A stretch of 64,000 nt of DNA from NCBI GenBank assembly GCA_027886175.1, contig JAJNNQ010000026.1, forward strand, positions 17,824,001 to 17,888,000, given 5' to 3'. The notes beneath the pieces were generated by a model. That model searched no databases, was not told the DNA's origin, and was given only the letters and a program-made list of their open reading frames with translations. Below, in pieces: positions 40,401 to 55,100 of this stretch; position 1 is the stretch's first letter, and every line of letters starts with the position of its first letter. The position numbers and the translations under genes are program-made. This DNA is from Phylloscopus collybita (Eukaryota > Chordata > Aves > Passeriformes > Phylloscopidae).

Positions 40401-43071
40401 TATACAAAGAAAAGTGCAGATGTGGAAGGAGACACAGCAGCATTAAATAGTAGTGAAGTATGCACCATTAGGATTTGTGCATACACATAGCTAATGCTTT
40501 CGAATCTTTTATAAAGACAGAAAAGGAATTTCAGGCTTATGTTGTATAAACTGGTATCTGGAGATGAATGATCCACTCAGAAGCGGCATTTTGAATCTTT
40601 GTTTAGCTTGTCAGTAGTGGTTGAGCTGATGAAAACCAGTAATTTCAAGTAAACTCTAAGGAAGACAATACTAAAATTTTGGAGCGATTTTAAGAGCTTA
40701 CTTTAGCAGTTCTTGTGCTACATAATACTTCTCTGTGAAGAAAAGGTTAACTAAGGGTGTTGTAATTCATCAAGCTTGAATCAAAACTTCATAACTAGCC
40801 TCCTACAGACAGAATTGTAAAGGAAGGTTTTTCTTTGTCTTTAATTGAATGATGTGTTTGCCATTACATTGTATTTGATCATAGATACTCATAATATTCA
40901 TTGCAGGCCATCTTAGAACATCAAGTCCAACCATTACTCCAGCCACCTCCATATTCTCCACTAAACCATGTCCCCCAATGCCTCATCCACATGTTCTTGA
41001 ACACTTCCAGGAATAGTGATTCCACCACTTAACCTGGGCAGCTTGTTCCAAAGCCTGATCACCCTGTCTTAGCACAGTATCCAGAATTTACTTAACAAAT
41101 GTTAAATAAAAGTAAATATATTTCTAATCGCAGGTCTTTCCTCCATCATGGCACTTACTACATCTCCATTTGGATATTAACTGGCTAGTATTAGAAGTTC
41201 TTCATGTACTAGGTGAAAAACTGAAGAGTAAGTATGCAGGCTTTTTTCTTGAACTTCTTCTTTTACATATGATTTACCTAATTTTCCCATTTTGATTTTT
41301 CCAGAATCAAAACTACTTTTGGTAGTTTTTAAGTATATCTGTGTTTAATGGAGTCAACTCAGATATGGTAAGGGTAGGTTGTTGGTGAATCATCATGTAG
41401 CTCAAATGAAATAAAATTGTATTAGGAATTTGTTGTGTTGAAACAAAGATCACAGAGTTCATACTCAACTGATGCAACATACTAAGTATTTAATAACAAT
41501 GCACTTCTTGACATCACAAATAAAAATGCATTTACAGAATGCATAACAATGAATGGCAGTTTGATGAAAACAGTGTAGGAAAAGTGTCCAGAGATGGATC
41601 AGAAAAAGGGTTCTCGGAGGAGAGAATTTGAGTTGTTAACCATGTGCAACACTAAGAAAATATTGGGCAAAAGAAGAAGCCTCAATCGGGGGAGCTTATA
41701 AAAGTACAGAAAGAAAAGGGCAAGGCAATATCTTTAAAAAAAAATTATAAGGCTTTAAAAGGGCAAAAAGTAAGTTGATAAGAGTAAGCTGTTCATAGGA
41801 GTTAGATTAAAAAGGTCATAGAATGCAATTGAAAAACTCAATTTCAGAGTAGCTCTTGAAGAATTGTTAAAATACAGAAGAGAACTTTATTTGCTTTGTG
41901 AGGCTTATGTCTATTTTCCATGTCCATTCTACCAAAATAAATCACAAAATTGTGTTTTCTTCTACAACCAGTGTGTCACTGCAACCATACCTTCCCTCAT
42001 GTCACCTGATTATAAGTTGTTAATATAAATTTCATACAGGAATTGCAACAGTTGAAGTAATGTTGAGGTATAGAAGGAATGCACTATATGTTTGCAGTTA
42101 CCCAGTAACGGATGTTGAATTGAAACTCTTGGATTCACTTTTGCCTGCTTCAAATGCTGTCACAACACAGCCTTGCTCCCATTAACACATTTTTTTCTGT
42201 TTCTGCATTACTGTATAGTGTGTGGGTTGGCTTTTTGTTCCATAATTCTAAGTTTCTTTTGTGATCCATTGTGGGATAGCCTGTTTGCCTTTTTTAGAGC
42301 ATTTTGGAGAAAGGATATTGAAACTCTTGGAGGCAATTGATTTTCCAGAATTCAATATTTATTTCTAGATAATGTTCTGAGTAATAATGCAGTAATATCT
42401 TTGTAAGAGAAAGCTCGTGATTTTTAAAAGAATACAAGATAATATATGTAGAGATATGACTGTTTTGACTAGTAAATTTTATGTGCTTAGAATTTCTTAT
42501 CTCCTTCTGTAAAGTGTTCTGAATGGAAACTTCACATTGTTGAGACCAGTGGCAGCATAATGGGTTCAGGGCTTCACCTTACATTTCCAGGAATAAAATA
42601 CAGGCTCATTCTGCATGTTGTCTGCTCCACTGGTGTCAAGGGAGATGTACTGTTGAAAAGCTTGTGAGATAAGATCTTACAGCCTCTTAACTTCACCATT
42701 TTATCTGTTAATGCCTACAAATGCTCAAGTTGGAACATGATCATGCCAGCTTTCTACATCAACACATCCAAAGGAAAGTGTTAGACCTCTCCAGAATTGT
42801 TTGTCATCAACTTGCATATCTGCAAAACATGTCATGATTCCAGAACATGCGCACTGGCATGTGACAAAGAGGAACTTGCAGATAAATAAATCTTTATTCC
42901 TCTGCAAAATCTGTGCCAATAAAAGGCTGTAAAGTGCCAAGCTTTTTTACTGTCAACCTGAATAATACCAGATTTCAGTGCAATGATGAAGGGATTAGCT
43001 TGAATTTAGGATGAGCTTTCTCACATGAATTTATAAATTAAAATTACGTACAGGTCAACAAGCCCATTCTG

Positions 43072-43110
<39 letters not shown>

Positions 43111-46100
43111 AAGAGAAATCCTGTCTGTTTTATATTGCCAGAACCAAACCTGAAACTGAACAATTCTACTTTTATGTTTTAGGACAAGTTGTATATGCTA
43201 ACCATTTCATTAATCTAACCGGAGAGAATCTAACCAGTATCAGTTTATTTGAAAAACACTGTGAAGATCTCATATCTGATTTAATAAGCTTGGCCATCAA
43301 CAAGTATACAAAGGTAACTCTTTTTCTTTATACAGGCCATGGGCAGTTAGATGCTGGTGCTGGGAACCATATGAATTGGGTATTGCACCAGTGCATAGAT
43401 GACTTCTTAGTGCTTAGTTTTAAATGTTACGTATGGCTTTGTATTTCCATGTTTTAAAGATTGTTATTTGTTAGGAGCTCAAATTGTGTTATATTTATTC
43501 ATGACCATCTGGCAGTTGAATGAGAGAGTAATATTGAAATGCACTGTGTACAGAGCAGAAGTGAGTGCCACATTTTCTAAGTTCAGTGTTCCAGGTTTAA
43601 TGCCAAACATGGCACAGTCTAAAAGGTTTAGATGGATGCAAAAAAAAAAAAAGTCTTTTCAATCTCTCTCAACAGGAACAAAAGAGGATAACACTAATCC
43701 TGGCAGTAAGCTAACTGGACATTTAGAGAATGTCATATTACAATTAATTGTTGCAGTGTGCCTATTTCCGCCACCTCATTTTTCTGTTACAGCACTTCTG
43801 CATTTGTCATGGGAAAACTTTTCTGTGTCTTCTCTTTTCCTTTTTCATCCCTTCTATAGCTGCAGTATTTTTCTCACTTGTTTTGAGCACTCCAAAGCTA
43901 GAAAGTAGCTCCATATAGCAGCCAGTAAGCGCTGTGTAATCTTTGTGTCATTGTGAAACCTGCTTTAGATGGACATGTGTGATCCATGAATGCAGGACTG
44001 AACTCTGAGAAAAAAGTAGCAGTGACCACTGCTATATATGAAATAGTGTAGTGGAATTTATGTTTTACTAGTAGAAAAACATGAGAAATGTAGTCCTTCT
44101 TCATGTTACTTTTGAGGATGGGGAGAGTGGCTGTGTACTAGCCTTTGATAACTGTTCTTTTGAAATACCTTCCTGTAAAAAACTGTTACCTTTTAAAATC
44201 AGTTTTGATCTATTAAATTTTCATATATTACTGCAACTTTCTCTCCTGATAAGAGGCAAATAGATGAGAATAATGTTTTATAGAAGGAAATTTAAATAGT
44301 ACCTATCTGTTGAACATAGTGCTTGATGGTAGGCTTGGAAATATCAGGTGGTAAAACAACAGATTCAACATACTTCCACAGAATCACATTACAAAGAGAG
44401 AAAATTGTTTTGCTGCTCCTTTTTCTTAAGCTTTCTCTAGGTGTGGCCCACACCATTTGAATTAGTTCTATTTGAGATTAATTTTTGAAGTGAAGCTTGC
44501 ACTTCATCTGGTGACTCCTATAGTATACAATCATTGCTGTCATCCTGTAATGGAAAGAACATCCCTCAAAATTGTTGAAAGTACAACTAATGCCCCAGTA
44601 GGGGACACCATCAGCTCACCACTAACACATGTCCTTGGGCTTTTGTCTGAGAACATTCAGCTCTTAGCATTTGTGGATATCCTTGGAAAGAGGGACATAA
44701 ACTTTAGTGTTCCAGACTTGTATTTTCAGATTGGTTTCTTGGGCAGCTCTGGCATCAAGATGCTTGACTTGGATCGTGTACTGAGCCCAGTGTGCTCTGA
44801 GACACATTTGGCAGAGAAATGTAAATCTGTGGATCTTTCTTCTGTCTTCAGTAGCCACACCTCTGGCACCAAAGCTGTATTGTCCCAACAGCACCACAAT
44901 TTGGGGTCTTACCAAGATACTGAACTGAGGATGTGAGAGGAAATCCTGAGTATCTCTGAAGAAAGCAGTATCTTGGATATCCTTCGTCTAAGCAATATCT
45001 GTATGGTGATTTGCTTTGCTACTACTACCCAGGCTCTATCCTGAATGGATACGCACATTTCCTGCAGAAGAGATCCCGCAATCCTATAGAATAGCACAGT
45101 AATGATGTAAACATGAATGATGAAGAAACCATGTTGAAGAAACCTTGCTGCAAGAACTGGTAGCCCACGCAGAAAGCATGAAACTCATTTCTAAGATAGT
45201 TTCTATGCCTAATACTTCTATAAAAACCTCCAGTGTTACAGTGCATCTGTAATAAGTAGACTGCTCATTTCCAATGGATCTGTTTTGCTGTTTGGTGGTG
45301 AGTCATAACCAGAGTTATTTTTGAGGTGCTTCAGTTTTGGAAAGTTAGTAGTTAAATAATGAATTTTTTCAAGAGACTTTAGTGGTCACACAGTTTATTC
45401 TCAAGATAATATTTACATAAGATTAGTTCAGGTTGTTGAGAAATTCCTGTAAAAGATCTTTAACTAAAAGCGTGAGGAGAGAGAGGCATGTGAAATACTG
45501 TGAGTATATGTGGAAAGTGAATAAAGCATTATTTAAAAGAGATCAGGTCTACCATGACACTTTCATAGGATAAGCAGTATTCTTGAGAGAGAGGAAAAAA
45601 AAAAAAAGGTTGTGTCACATTTGTATATAAATGTAAGTTCATATTTATAATTAAATATATTTAAACCTGATTTGGAGCTGTATGAAACTGTAGTTGTAAA
45701 CATATTCTAAAAGTGGATGATAAATAGGAAGTTTGCATCCTAATAGAATATTATACAGTTTGAAGTTATATGCTTGTTGTTCTACTTGTGAAGTGTGGGT
45801 TTTTAGTCATTCATTCCCACTTCTGTAATGTCTCAAACAGCCACTGCTGTCACTGGCACTGCGTATTTTGATTTAATTTTTAATTTACCCTGCTAGGTTT
45901 CCAAATTCAGATATTATTTTAAGTGCCAGTGTGATTTGAGAGTAGTTGTGCATGAATGGATCAGAAAAAACATGAGGATATAAAAATTCAGGCTCCTTCT
46001 CATCAGATGTACATGGCTAGGACTTAGTTGGCTAAACTAGTCACCTGTGGTACTTTTTATTGTCATGGAAGGATAACAACAGTTCTGCAGTGAGATTCAT

Positions 46101-49100
46101 TAATCTCTCTAGGTACTTATTCCCCTCTGTTTGCTTTGGAGAGGTGTAGGTTGATTATTCAAACTTGGACAACTCATTGTTTAGGGATAAAATGAGTATA
46201 AGCTGCTCTGTCTTCCCTCTTTTCTTTCTATGTTTCTGCCATTGTGTCCTCGCTAAAGGTAAAAGGTGCTGAGTTGTGCTATTTAAACAAGCTTTTCTCA
46301 CAGTTTTTGCCACCTCTGAATACAGTTCAGTGGATACTTACTCTAAGGATAGAGTAAATAAAGTTTTGTCTATAGTGTGATTATTTCAAATACAGGTCTG
46401 GTAGATCTTAAAAACATTAAAGCATACAGAGTTTTTTATGTATTTAGCACTTCCTTTTGCTGTTTTGTTTTGTTTCACAATTCAGAGAATGCAAAATTGA
46501 AAGATGAATCACAAGAAGACTATTTTGCATTTGAAATGCATCAGTCTGAGTGAATTTTGTTAAATATGGAATAGTAATCAAACAACGTACATGACTTGAA
46601 ATATGCTGTTTTCTGCATATTAAAAGAATGCCTTGCAGTAAATTTACCGAAAAGCAGATTTTGTGAAATGTTGTGGGAACATTAACATCCTCATGCCAGC
46701 ATCAACATATTCTACTAGCATTATGCCTAGTCATTAAGGATTTTTCAGTTAAAAATAACAATAATAGCTGGTAAATAATTTGAGATCTTTTTCTTCTCAA
46801 GAACATCAAGAAAATGTAATCAATCATTTTTTTCCCTACTATCAGACAATGAATTACTATTTATTTTAACTTCTTTTCGTTTAAGACATGGAATGCCTTT
46901 TTTATGTGATTAAATAATGTCTGAGAGTGGATCAGAAACTAGGAAATAGCACAACCTATAACTTCTGTAGAGCTAGGAAAGAGTCTATGTTGCTTGAGAG
47001 ATATTTTGGATGTTAGTGAATCAATGCACCTTTAAATGTGTAATTGTAACTATATTATTTACCTGAAAAAATACCCTCAAACCAAACAACCAAGACGAGG
47101 AAATATTGATATATAAAACACCATTTCAAAAATTAACACTTCTGTGAATAATTTTATTCTATATTCTCTTTCAGGTGCGACCTTCTGAGGCTCTTACCAG
47201 CAGCCATTATGCCTGTACCTGCATTAAAGAATTATGGATTCTACTTCTTCAGTTGCTGGACCACAGAAATAAAGGGTCTAATACAGAGGTAAAGGAGGAA
47301 CACTGTTACGTATGCAGTACAATCACCAAATGTTCCATGAATGCACAGATCTGATGGTAGAACTGAACCTCACATTTGCTCCAGGACTGACATGCTAACT
47401 GTGATGCCTTGGGCCACTGTCCTGAATGTGCATGAAGTCCTGACTCCAGGCTTGCAGTGTACTGTTGTGTTATAACCTAGGGCATTGATAAGGAGCACTC
47501 CTAGTGCTAAAGAGAGCAAAGCAAAGGAATACACTGTGAAAGTTCCATTCTTTGTATAGAAGAGTAAAACACAAAAAGCCATGTTTACTTACTTTTTTAA
47601 AAAAAAATTATTTGCAGTTTCTGTGATATGTCATGCAATGAGTCATCTCTGGGCATTAGAAACATGGGTATAGTCAGAACAATGATCCAGCTAGCTCATG
47701 TTTCTTTGTTATCTGCCTATGCAAGAACAACTTGTGTATAGTTTTGAATCTTGTCGTTTCTGACTTCTCTAGATGCACCCTTATACTTCTATTGGAAATC
47801 AGCAAATCACTCCCTGTTCTCCTTTTTTATGCCAGTACAGCCTTACATGCCTCTTCAGTTTGTTTGGGTTTTTTTTTTTCTGATATATCCTACCTTCTGC
47901 GTTTTCTATGCTGAAGAGTCTTACTTCTTACAGTAATTCTTTTTACCAGGTACCATTCTTTACCTCTGGTCATCTTTGTCATCCTTCTCTGAACCTTTTG
48001 CCATATTACCACATCCTATTTTGAATAACAGAGTGCCAGGACTACATTCACTATTCCAAGTATGGGTTAGGAGGCGTATGATTTTATACATTGCATAATG
48101 ATGTCTTTTGTTTTATTCTTTTTGTTTGCTGATATTTTCTAGCATTTTAATTTTTCTTACTTTGATTGCTGGTTAGAACTCATGTTTCTCTGAATGAATA
48201 CTAAGAAGTGACAAAACTCTTTGAAAGTTTTCTGAAATGGTTTTTATAAGAACCGAAGTGGCCATCTGTGCCATGAGTATAGTTCACTTAGTAGACAATG
48301 AGGTGGGTACTTCAGAGTAGGTTTGCACTGATGGCTGCTTGCTTGTTAGGGGCAACAGATGTAAAGGTGGACAGCACAAGTGAAACTGTGTTACTGTTAA
48401 GCATTCGCACTGGCAACAGCACTCTGCTGCCAAGTTAGGATCAGGACCCAGCTAAGATGGGTGAAATACACATGCAAAGAAGTCCTAGAGAGCTTCTTTA
48501 AAACTAGGAACAATAGGCACAGGCTGTAAGAAGTAGTAATATTGTGATATAGGCAAGAGTCTGAATCAATTAGAGTTAATCAGTTTGTCGGTGCTTGAAC
48601 AGACTATGAAAAAACAGAATTGGAAGCTCAGTTTGCTGTCTTTCAGATTGATTCTCTATCATCTACTGTATTTCTTTTGGTTCGGGTAGTCTGGCACTAG
48701 AAGTTTTTCAAAAATATAACAGTTCTTCACTGAAGAGCTCTCACCTTTCTCTTGTGCGTGTTGGGGTGCCATCCTGTCTGCATGTCATCCCTCCATCAGC
48801 TTGTAATTTTGCCTGTGAAGTATTGCACTGGAATCTTGTGACCCAAGCTTGTCCTTTCACATTCCTTTCTACTGACATTTGAGAGAGGACTTTCTAAGGT
48901 AGCCTTGAGCTTTCTGTGGTAATACTGACCACTGCTTTTTGTTATTTTCTTTAAATGACTGTCATCTTGCTTGTTCTCTGTAAAAGCAAATTAATCAATA
49001 GGACAGCATTGTAAAGAAAATTGTTGACATAGGGTTTTTTTATTGAAGGCAGTTCAGCTTACCTTTTGCATTTTCTTCAGTGTTTCTGGAGCTTGGTGAA

Positions 49101-52100
49101 CACAACCCTAAAGAACATCTTTGAACGGCCAAGTACTTCTGAAAGTATGTCTGGGTTTGAAACAGTTCCATGTAAAGACCCACTGAGTTTTAGCTGGTGG
49201 ATTATGAGTCATCTGGCACCACTCTACCAGTTTGACCGTAATGGAAATGTAGATGAAAAGGTAGGTATGCTTTTTTCTAAATACCTAAGAGTTAGCATAA
49301 TTGTTTTTGACCTCTTTGATTATTTGGGTTGACAGAAAACAACTAGTTTTGTAATGCAGAAATTTTCATACTCCTTAAAAGAGTTGTTTTTAGGTTGGAG
49401 GTGTTAAGATGTGCTTTGTACAAGTCAGTAAATGTTCTAGTAAATGTTCATGTTACATACCAGATATTCAGTAGAGTAATGGGTGAAGGAAACTTGAAAT
49501 ATCCCAACTAGTTAGTAACACATATACTTAATGATGTAGCATATGTTTTAAGATTGTCTGCCTGCAGCATAAATGCTTCACTGGATTTGATGTTTTAGGA
49601 ATTGAGCACATGAGTTTGTGCTTTATGAAGTATAAACCTCAAACACTGTGTAATTATTAATGCCACTTATTTTTCTAAAGTGATAGCTTTGCTGTGGATA
49701 AATTTCAATCTGTCTAATTGCATTGCCTTAGCATCACAGCCATAACATCATAAGATGCATATATATTTGTGTATACAGCTCAATTTTTATGTTGTGCTAC
49801 CAACAGACACTGTCTAATAACTTGAATTCAAGTTTCAGTTTAGGAAACTTGCACTTGCTGAAGCAATTCATCCATTTTGAGATGTATAAAAGCTGACAAT
49901 TTTTCTTAATTGTCTATAGAGGAATTTTATTAGAAGCCAGTGAGATGGTTGAAGACCCAGAAATAGAGGGGTTTGGGGTGTTTTTGATGTAGTGTGTTTT
50001 GCCTGGGTTTTTTCTCCCCAACAGTGTTTTTTGCACTAGGGAGACTCTGGTCATGCCATCTTCTGTCATTTGTGCTTCTGTTCTTTTATCCTCTTATTGT
50101 TATTCTTTTTTTTTTCTGTTTGTGTTGGTTTGGGGGGGTCTTTTTTTGGGAGGCGGTGGTGTTGGTGGTCTCTTTTTTGGTTGGTTTTTAAGTGTGGTGG
50201 CTTTTTTATCCTTTCAGCTGTGTTGCCCGTATTTCCTGATTTTCCAAGCATAAACTTTGTATGGCATCTTTCACAAACTGGGCTTAATTGCCCCTTATTG
50301 TGAATTGTGTTTTATTATTTGTAATTTAACAGTGCGTATTAAAACTGAAAAGGCTGTACCTTCTTTCTGTTAAAATCGACACTGTGATTTCCATTCCTGA
50401 TTTAGGATGAAAGGTTAAAACCTGGAAATATGTTTGTGAACTGCAAATCTGTAAAAAAGGAAGAATGATCGTGTAGGTTGAGCAATTTTGGTGACTTAAA
50501 ATCCCTCTCTTTGTCTTTAAATCCTTAAAAGCATTAAGTCTATAAATAGAGAATGAAAAAGAAGTGTTGAAATTCTGGGAATGTGTACAATCCTAACTAA
50601 ATTAGACTTCCTAAGTAATTAAGGATTACATGGATTTTCTAATCTACAAATTTGTAAAAAAAAAATTTAAATGTAGCGAAGGTGTGGTAATTCAGTGCTT
50701 GAATACTTTGTTGAAAAACTCAAGCCCATGTCTGTTCACTAGAGGACTTTGCCCATGTGGGATGCTTATGCTTCTTCTGTTTGCCAGTTGAGAAATCCTG
50801 TAGGAGGCCATGACAGGCTGCTTGTTATCATGTGGCAAAATGAAGCAACTTCTTGCACATTTATACAGTGTAAAGTTGCAGACCAGGTCTTATTGTTACA
50901 CTGAAGGCTGTCTCAAGCTTCCCTTGCCTTGTTGCCTTGTTCCCTTCCCTTTTGCCCTGTTACTACCTGGTGGGGGAGGGGGACACAATCCAGAGCATAT
51001 TATGGAGGGACATTAGAAGATAGAATTACTACACTTTTGCTTCTTAGATGAATTTAGAAAGTGAAAACATGTTATTCCCAGGTTAAATACAGAAATCAGT
51101 GTGAGGACACATTGATACTGAATTTCTTATATTTAATGCCCTAATCCAAATACAATGATACTGATTACTTTTATCACTGGGGCTTTTTTCCTGTATCTCA
51201 CTCTGATAGATACTATCTATTTAGCCTCATGAGAGAGATTTTTTTTTTGCCCCAGGCATTATATACATAAGCCAAAAAAAAAAAAAAGATGTAGAATGGA
51301 GAAAAGGATTCCTGTTTCTATTTTAAAATGGGAATCTGAGACACAGTGACAGGAAGTGACTCACCCAAGATTAAATAGTACTTTTCCTTAGACCCCACCA
51401 GGGAGAAGAGAATTTGAAGTCTTGATTTGTAAATCATGAGACCATCCTGTCATGCTTCTCTTGATGTTTCCAGTAGTCTTTATGTTCAAACTGTTACCTG
51501 TGCTTTGCATTTCTGAGTGTTACTGTGAGTTTGTCCAGGGTTCCCTGTTCTCATACAAGAAAATTTTATCAGTAACATCAGGGCCTTTTCACCCACCACA
51601 GTAATATAATGTGTTATTACCACAGTAATATAAATTAATTACCACAGTAATATAATCTGTCGTAGACAGTTGATAGTAGCCATCCCTTTAGGTCCTATTC
51701 TCCTCCCTGAATTGCAACCTCAAAACATTTTTTGAACATTATAAGGTAAAACAGTCTGTGATATGAATTTGTGAAGTCAGTAGAATTACATGATGACTCT
51801 GTAGTTCTGTTTTGTTGATTAAACTTATGATGCAATGGCTTTGTGACACATGCTTTCTTTTAATTAACTGTGATCAGAGGTGGGAGGGCGATGTGTCACA
51901 ATGATGGTTATTCATGTGCTCTGTAGCAAAAATTGCCTCTAAGCCTATGTCATCTGTGGAGGATTTTCAATTTTTTAATGTGGTCTGCATGGCTGTAAGG
52001 TTGTTATGAAAGCTTTTAGAATTCTAAATAGGTTTCAGACTTACTTCTTTTTATTTTTTTCCCCTTTAGCTCATAAAATGCAATTTCAAATATGCAATGA

Positions 52101-55100
52101 TTCATATATATTGAATATATATTTCACATACATGAAACCACATTTTTAAACTAGAAAATTTTGGACAGATTTCTTAGAGACTCTTCTGAGGGATGTACAG
52201 TACGTGTCTCTTTCCATATTCCCCTCTTCAGGTTCCACTTCACACTTCTAAAAGCAGGATTTGTATATTTATAACTCAAATGGGACCTGATGAGAAAATT
52301 TGCTTCTTCTTAACATTGCAGGGGTCAATTTTAATATCCTTGGGCTAAGGAAATATAGGCAGAGTTACTTGGGGCTAAGAATTCTTGCTTTTGAATAGAA
52401 TAATCTGAAATGACTCCATGGCAAGATATGCAAAGATGGACTTCCAGCTAAGAAGCCTAATGTGGCTTTTCCAGGTGCTCAGCTTTTAGTCCTTGCAAAA
52501 GTTTCTTCCTGCAAACTCAGATCAAGTTTTTGGTTTTAGCAGCACTTCGATGCACTGTGAGGTCTCGGGATTCTATTGATTTTTAGGACTCTCTGGGGTT
52601 GGAGGGAGGATGTTTTAAGACATGCAGTTTGGAGTCAAAGATGTAGGTTCTACGTATGCTTTGACAGGGACAGATTGTAAACAATGGTAAACAGGTGCTG
52701 TGCCATATTGCCAGTGCATAGGGAATACTGTGTGGATTTAAATCTATTGGGATTTGAATGAAGCAAGTCTGTTAAAATATAGATACAATTGTAACTAAAA
52801 AGAGTGAAGCAGGTGGTTGGAGTCCTTCTTTCCTGTGTTTGGGTTGAACTTGGGTGCACTCTTGTAATCAATCCCAGTTGGTGTCAGGAGTTTGCCCTAG
52901 ATTTACTCCAAGATCTTGTAAGGTGATCTGCATACTGCAGACAAGCTGGAACTTTGGCAATAAACACCTGTTGTATAAAACATGTGTCCTTGGTCTATAG
53001 TACTGCTAAAAACATGCTCTAAGGATGCTGATCCAAATATTCAGTGCTGTCATAGACATTTAGCATACCTGTAATAGCTACTCATTGCTTCCAAAACTCA
53101 CCTTTTAGCAGTTTTTTACCTTTACTTGGAATTTGAAGTAGGATGTTGCCAGTTTGTAGGTATTCACATAACATCAGGCTCTAAAATACAGTCAAAGATT
53201 GGATGTAAATACTGGCCAGATCTGTCTGAAAATGCTGATGGTTCACTTCCTGGATTTACCTGTTATTGAAGTGCTGCCTTTACTCCTTGGCTATCTGTTG
53301 ATGCAATGTCCTCTCCTGACATGATGGTAGTTCTGACTTCATGATACAGAGTCTTTGGCTTAAATCCTGTTCACCACCCTAGGCATGATACATCTTCTGC
53401 TGTTCTGGCACAATTTTTGGTGTCCCTCTCCTGTGACCTAAGTCAGGCCCTATTCCCTTTTTCAGTCTTTCTTCCTCTCCTAAAGCTCTGTGTTGATTCA
53501 CTGTTCTGGCTTGGAGTCCCCTAAACAGACATACCAGAACAACTGAGCTGTGGCATGCTGTGCCATAGCAATGAGGAGAAAGCAGTGGGAATTGTGATAC
53601 AGGTCAAATTCCTATATCTTGAAATCACAGCTTTAGTGTAACTTTCTGCAGATCTGTCATTTCATTTATATCTCTTCCATAAAATGTCTATGGACTGTGA
53701 CTTGCTACTATTGTCTTTCAGTATTCTTTTTTTTTTTTTTTTTTTGTGGTGCAAAAATGTGAAGTCAAATAGTTAAATCAAGTAGTCAAATAGTGTTGGA
53801 TGAGTATTAGTGCATGTTATAATTAATTTTTTAAATTATCTTGGTACTTTCTGGAGTTCTTTGTGACACTGTCACCAAGCCACATCATCATCAGTAGCAG
53901 AGGAGGATGGAGCACAATGGTGTTGCTGCTGGAAAGTAGTTATATTTCAATTACCAAAGCATAAAATGCTTTTTATTGTAAGTTTTAAGCAGATGTTTAA
54001 AGGACAGCTATCTGCAGGATAATATACAATTAACAGTTGTGGTAGTGGAGGGAATGAGTGAGGCAGGACAATGATGGGAGTACTATGTTCACACATCTAC
54101 TTATCTACAGAAGCTGTATACATAGCTGAATGTAAGAGATGATTGTTGAATCTCGTAGAAATGTGTGTTGGCCTGGTTGCCTCTTTTTTTTTTTTTTTCT
54201 CCTGAGAAAATGGCCTTAGTTGCAAAGCCTTCTACCCTTTTCTTTTCCACTTTGCATAAATATTGATGGAAAAGAAAAAAAGCAAGAAAATGTGAGATAG
54301 TGCCTTTTCTTCCTTCTTAGCCCTTATAGCTTTCTCTTTACAGAACAATAAAGAAAGAAACTGTAAGGCATACTGCTTGGACTAATAAAGAAATGCCTGA
54401 ATATTTTACATCTCCGTTAAAAGTGAAGGTTGGGATTGCAAATGAGTCACTTAAAGTGGTTCAACTTGCATACTTTTTATTTTTTTCTTTTTATTAGCTT
54501 TCAGGTGGCTAATTTTGAAGACAAATATCAATTACATTCATATATAAAAAAACCTCTTTTTGGTGATGACTGTCGTATCCTGTCATGAAATTAAATATTT
54601 CTGGAAATATTTTGCCTGCTTACTTTCATGTTATTACATACTGCTTCCTTTAATGGATACAAATGCTATTTCATGTTGATAATTATTTTTCAGAAACAGA
54701 GAGAATCCAATTGGAAATTCGTGGAAGAACTCCTTAAAAGATCCACTGATGCTCAAGTAAGTGTATAAAGGAAAGAATAATGAACAAGAAAGTGTCATGG
54801 ATGCTTTCAGGAAAAGACAGTGCATGAAACAAAGTCCAACTAACAAGTGTATTTTTGGAGTTGTACTGTTTTTATCACTGGTAAATGAACAACCTTGATG
54901 TAGCTGAACTATGACAGTGTACAGTTCCCTCCTTGTTAGCAGTTCCACTTGCTTTAAAGTGCTTGTGCTTGATGCTAAATTGTCAGATAAAGAAAAAAGA
55001 TAATTATCCTGGAAGGGTAGTATATGGCTTCTCAGACAAGATGTATTCAGAATAAGAACTGGATGCTTAGAAAATGTAAACCAGATACTGAGTGTAAGGA

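Larger units (their letters stand above)
49261..54693 (+). other. MMS22L: MMS22L intron 10
   Basis: Phase 0 intron of about 5.4 kb, the largest here. It holds a T/G-rich strand-biased tract at 50107-50200, a three-copy minisatellite at 51595-51657, an A run at 51274-51287 and T runs at 53727-53745 and 54184-54198. Open frames across the T/G tract are artefacts. Confidence 0.8.

Noticed and set aside
43468..43908. 146-codon + strand frame in intron 8
   Set aside because: It includes a lysine stretch from an A run and hydrophobic chance sequence; no splice sites or homology support it.
49994..50303. Several overlapping + strand frames rich in Phe, Trp, Gly and Val
   Set aside because: They read through the T/G low-complexity tract of intron 10 and have no coding character.
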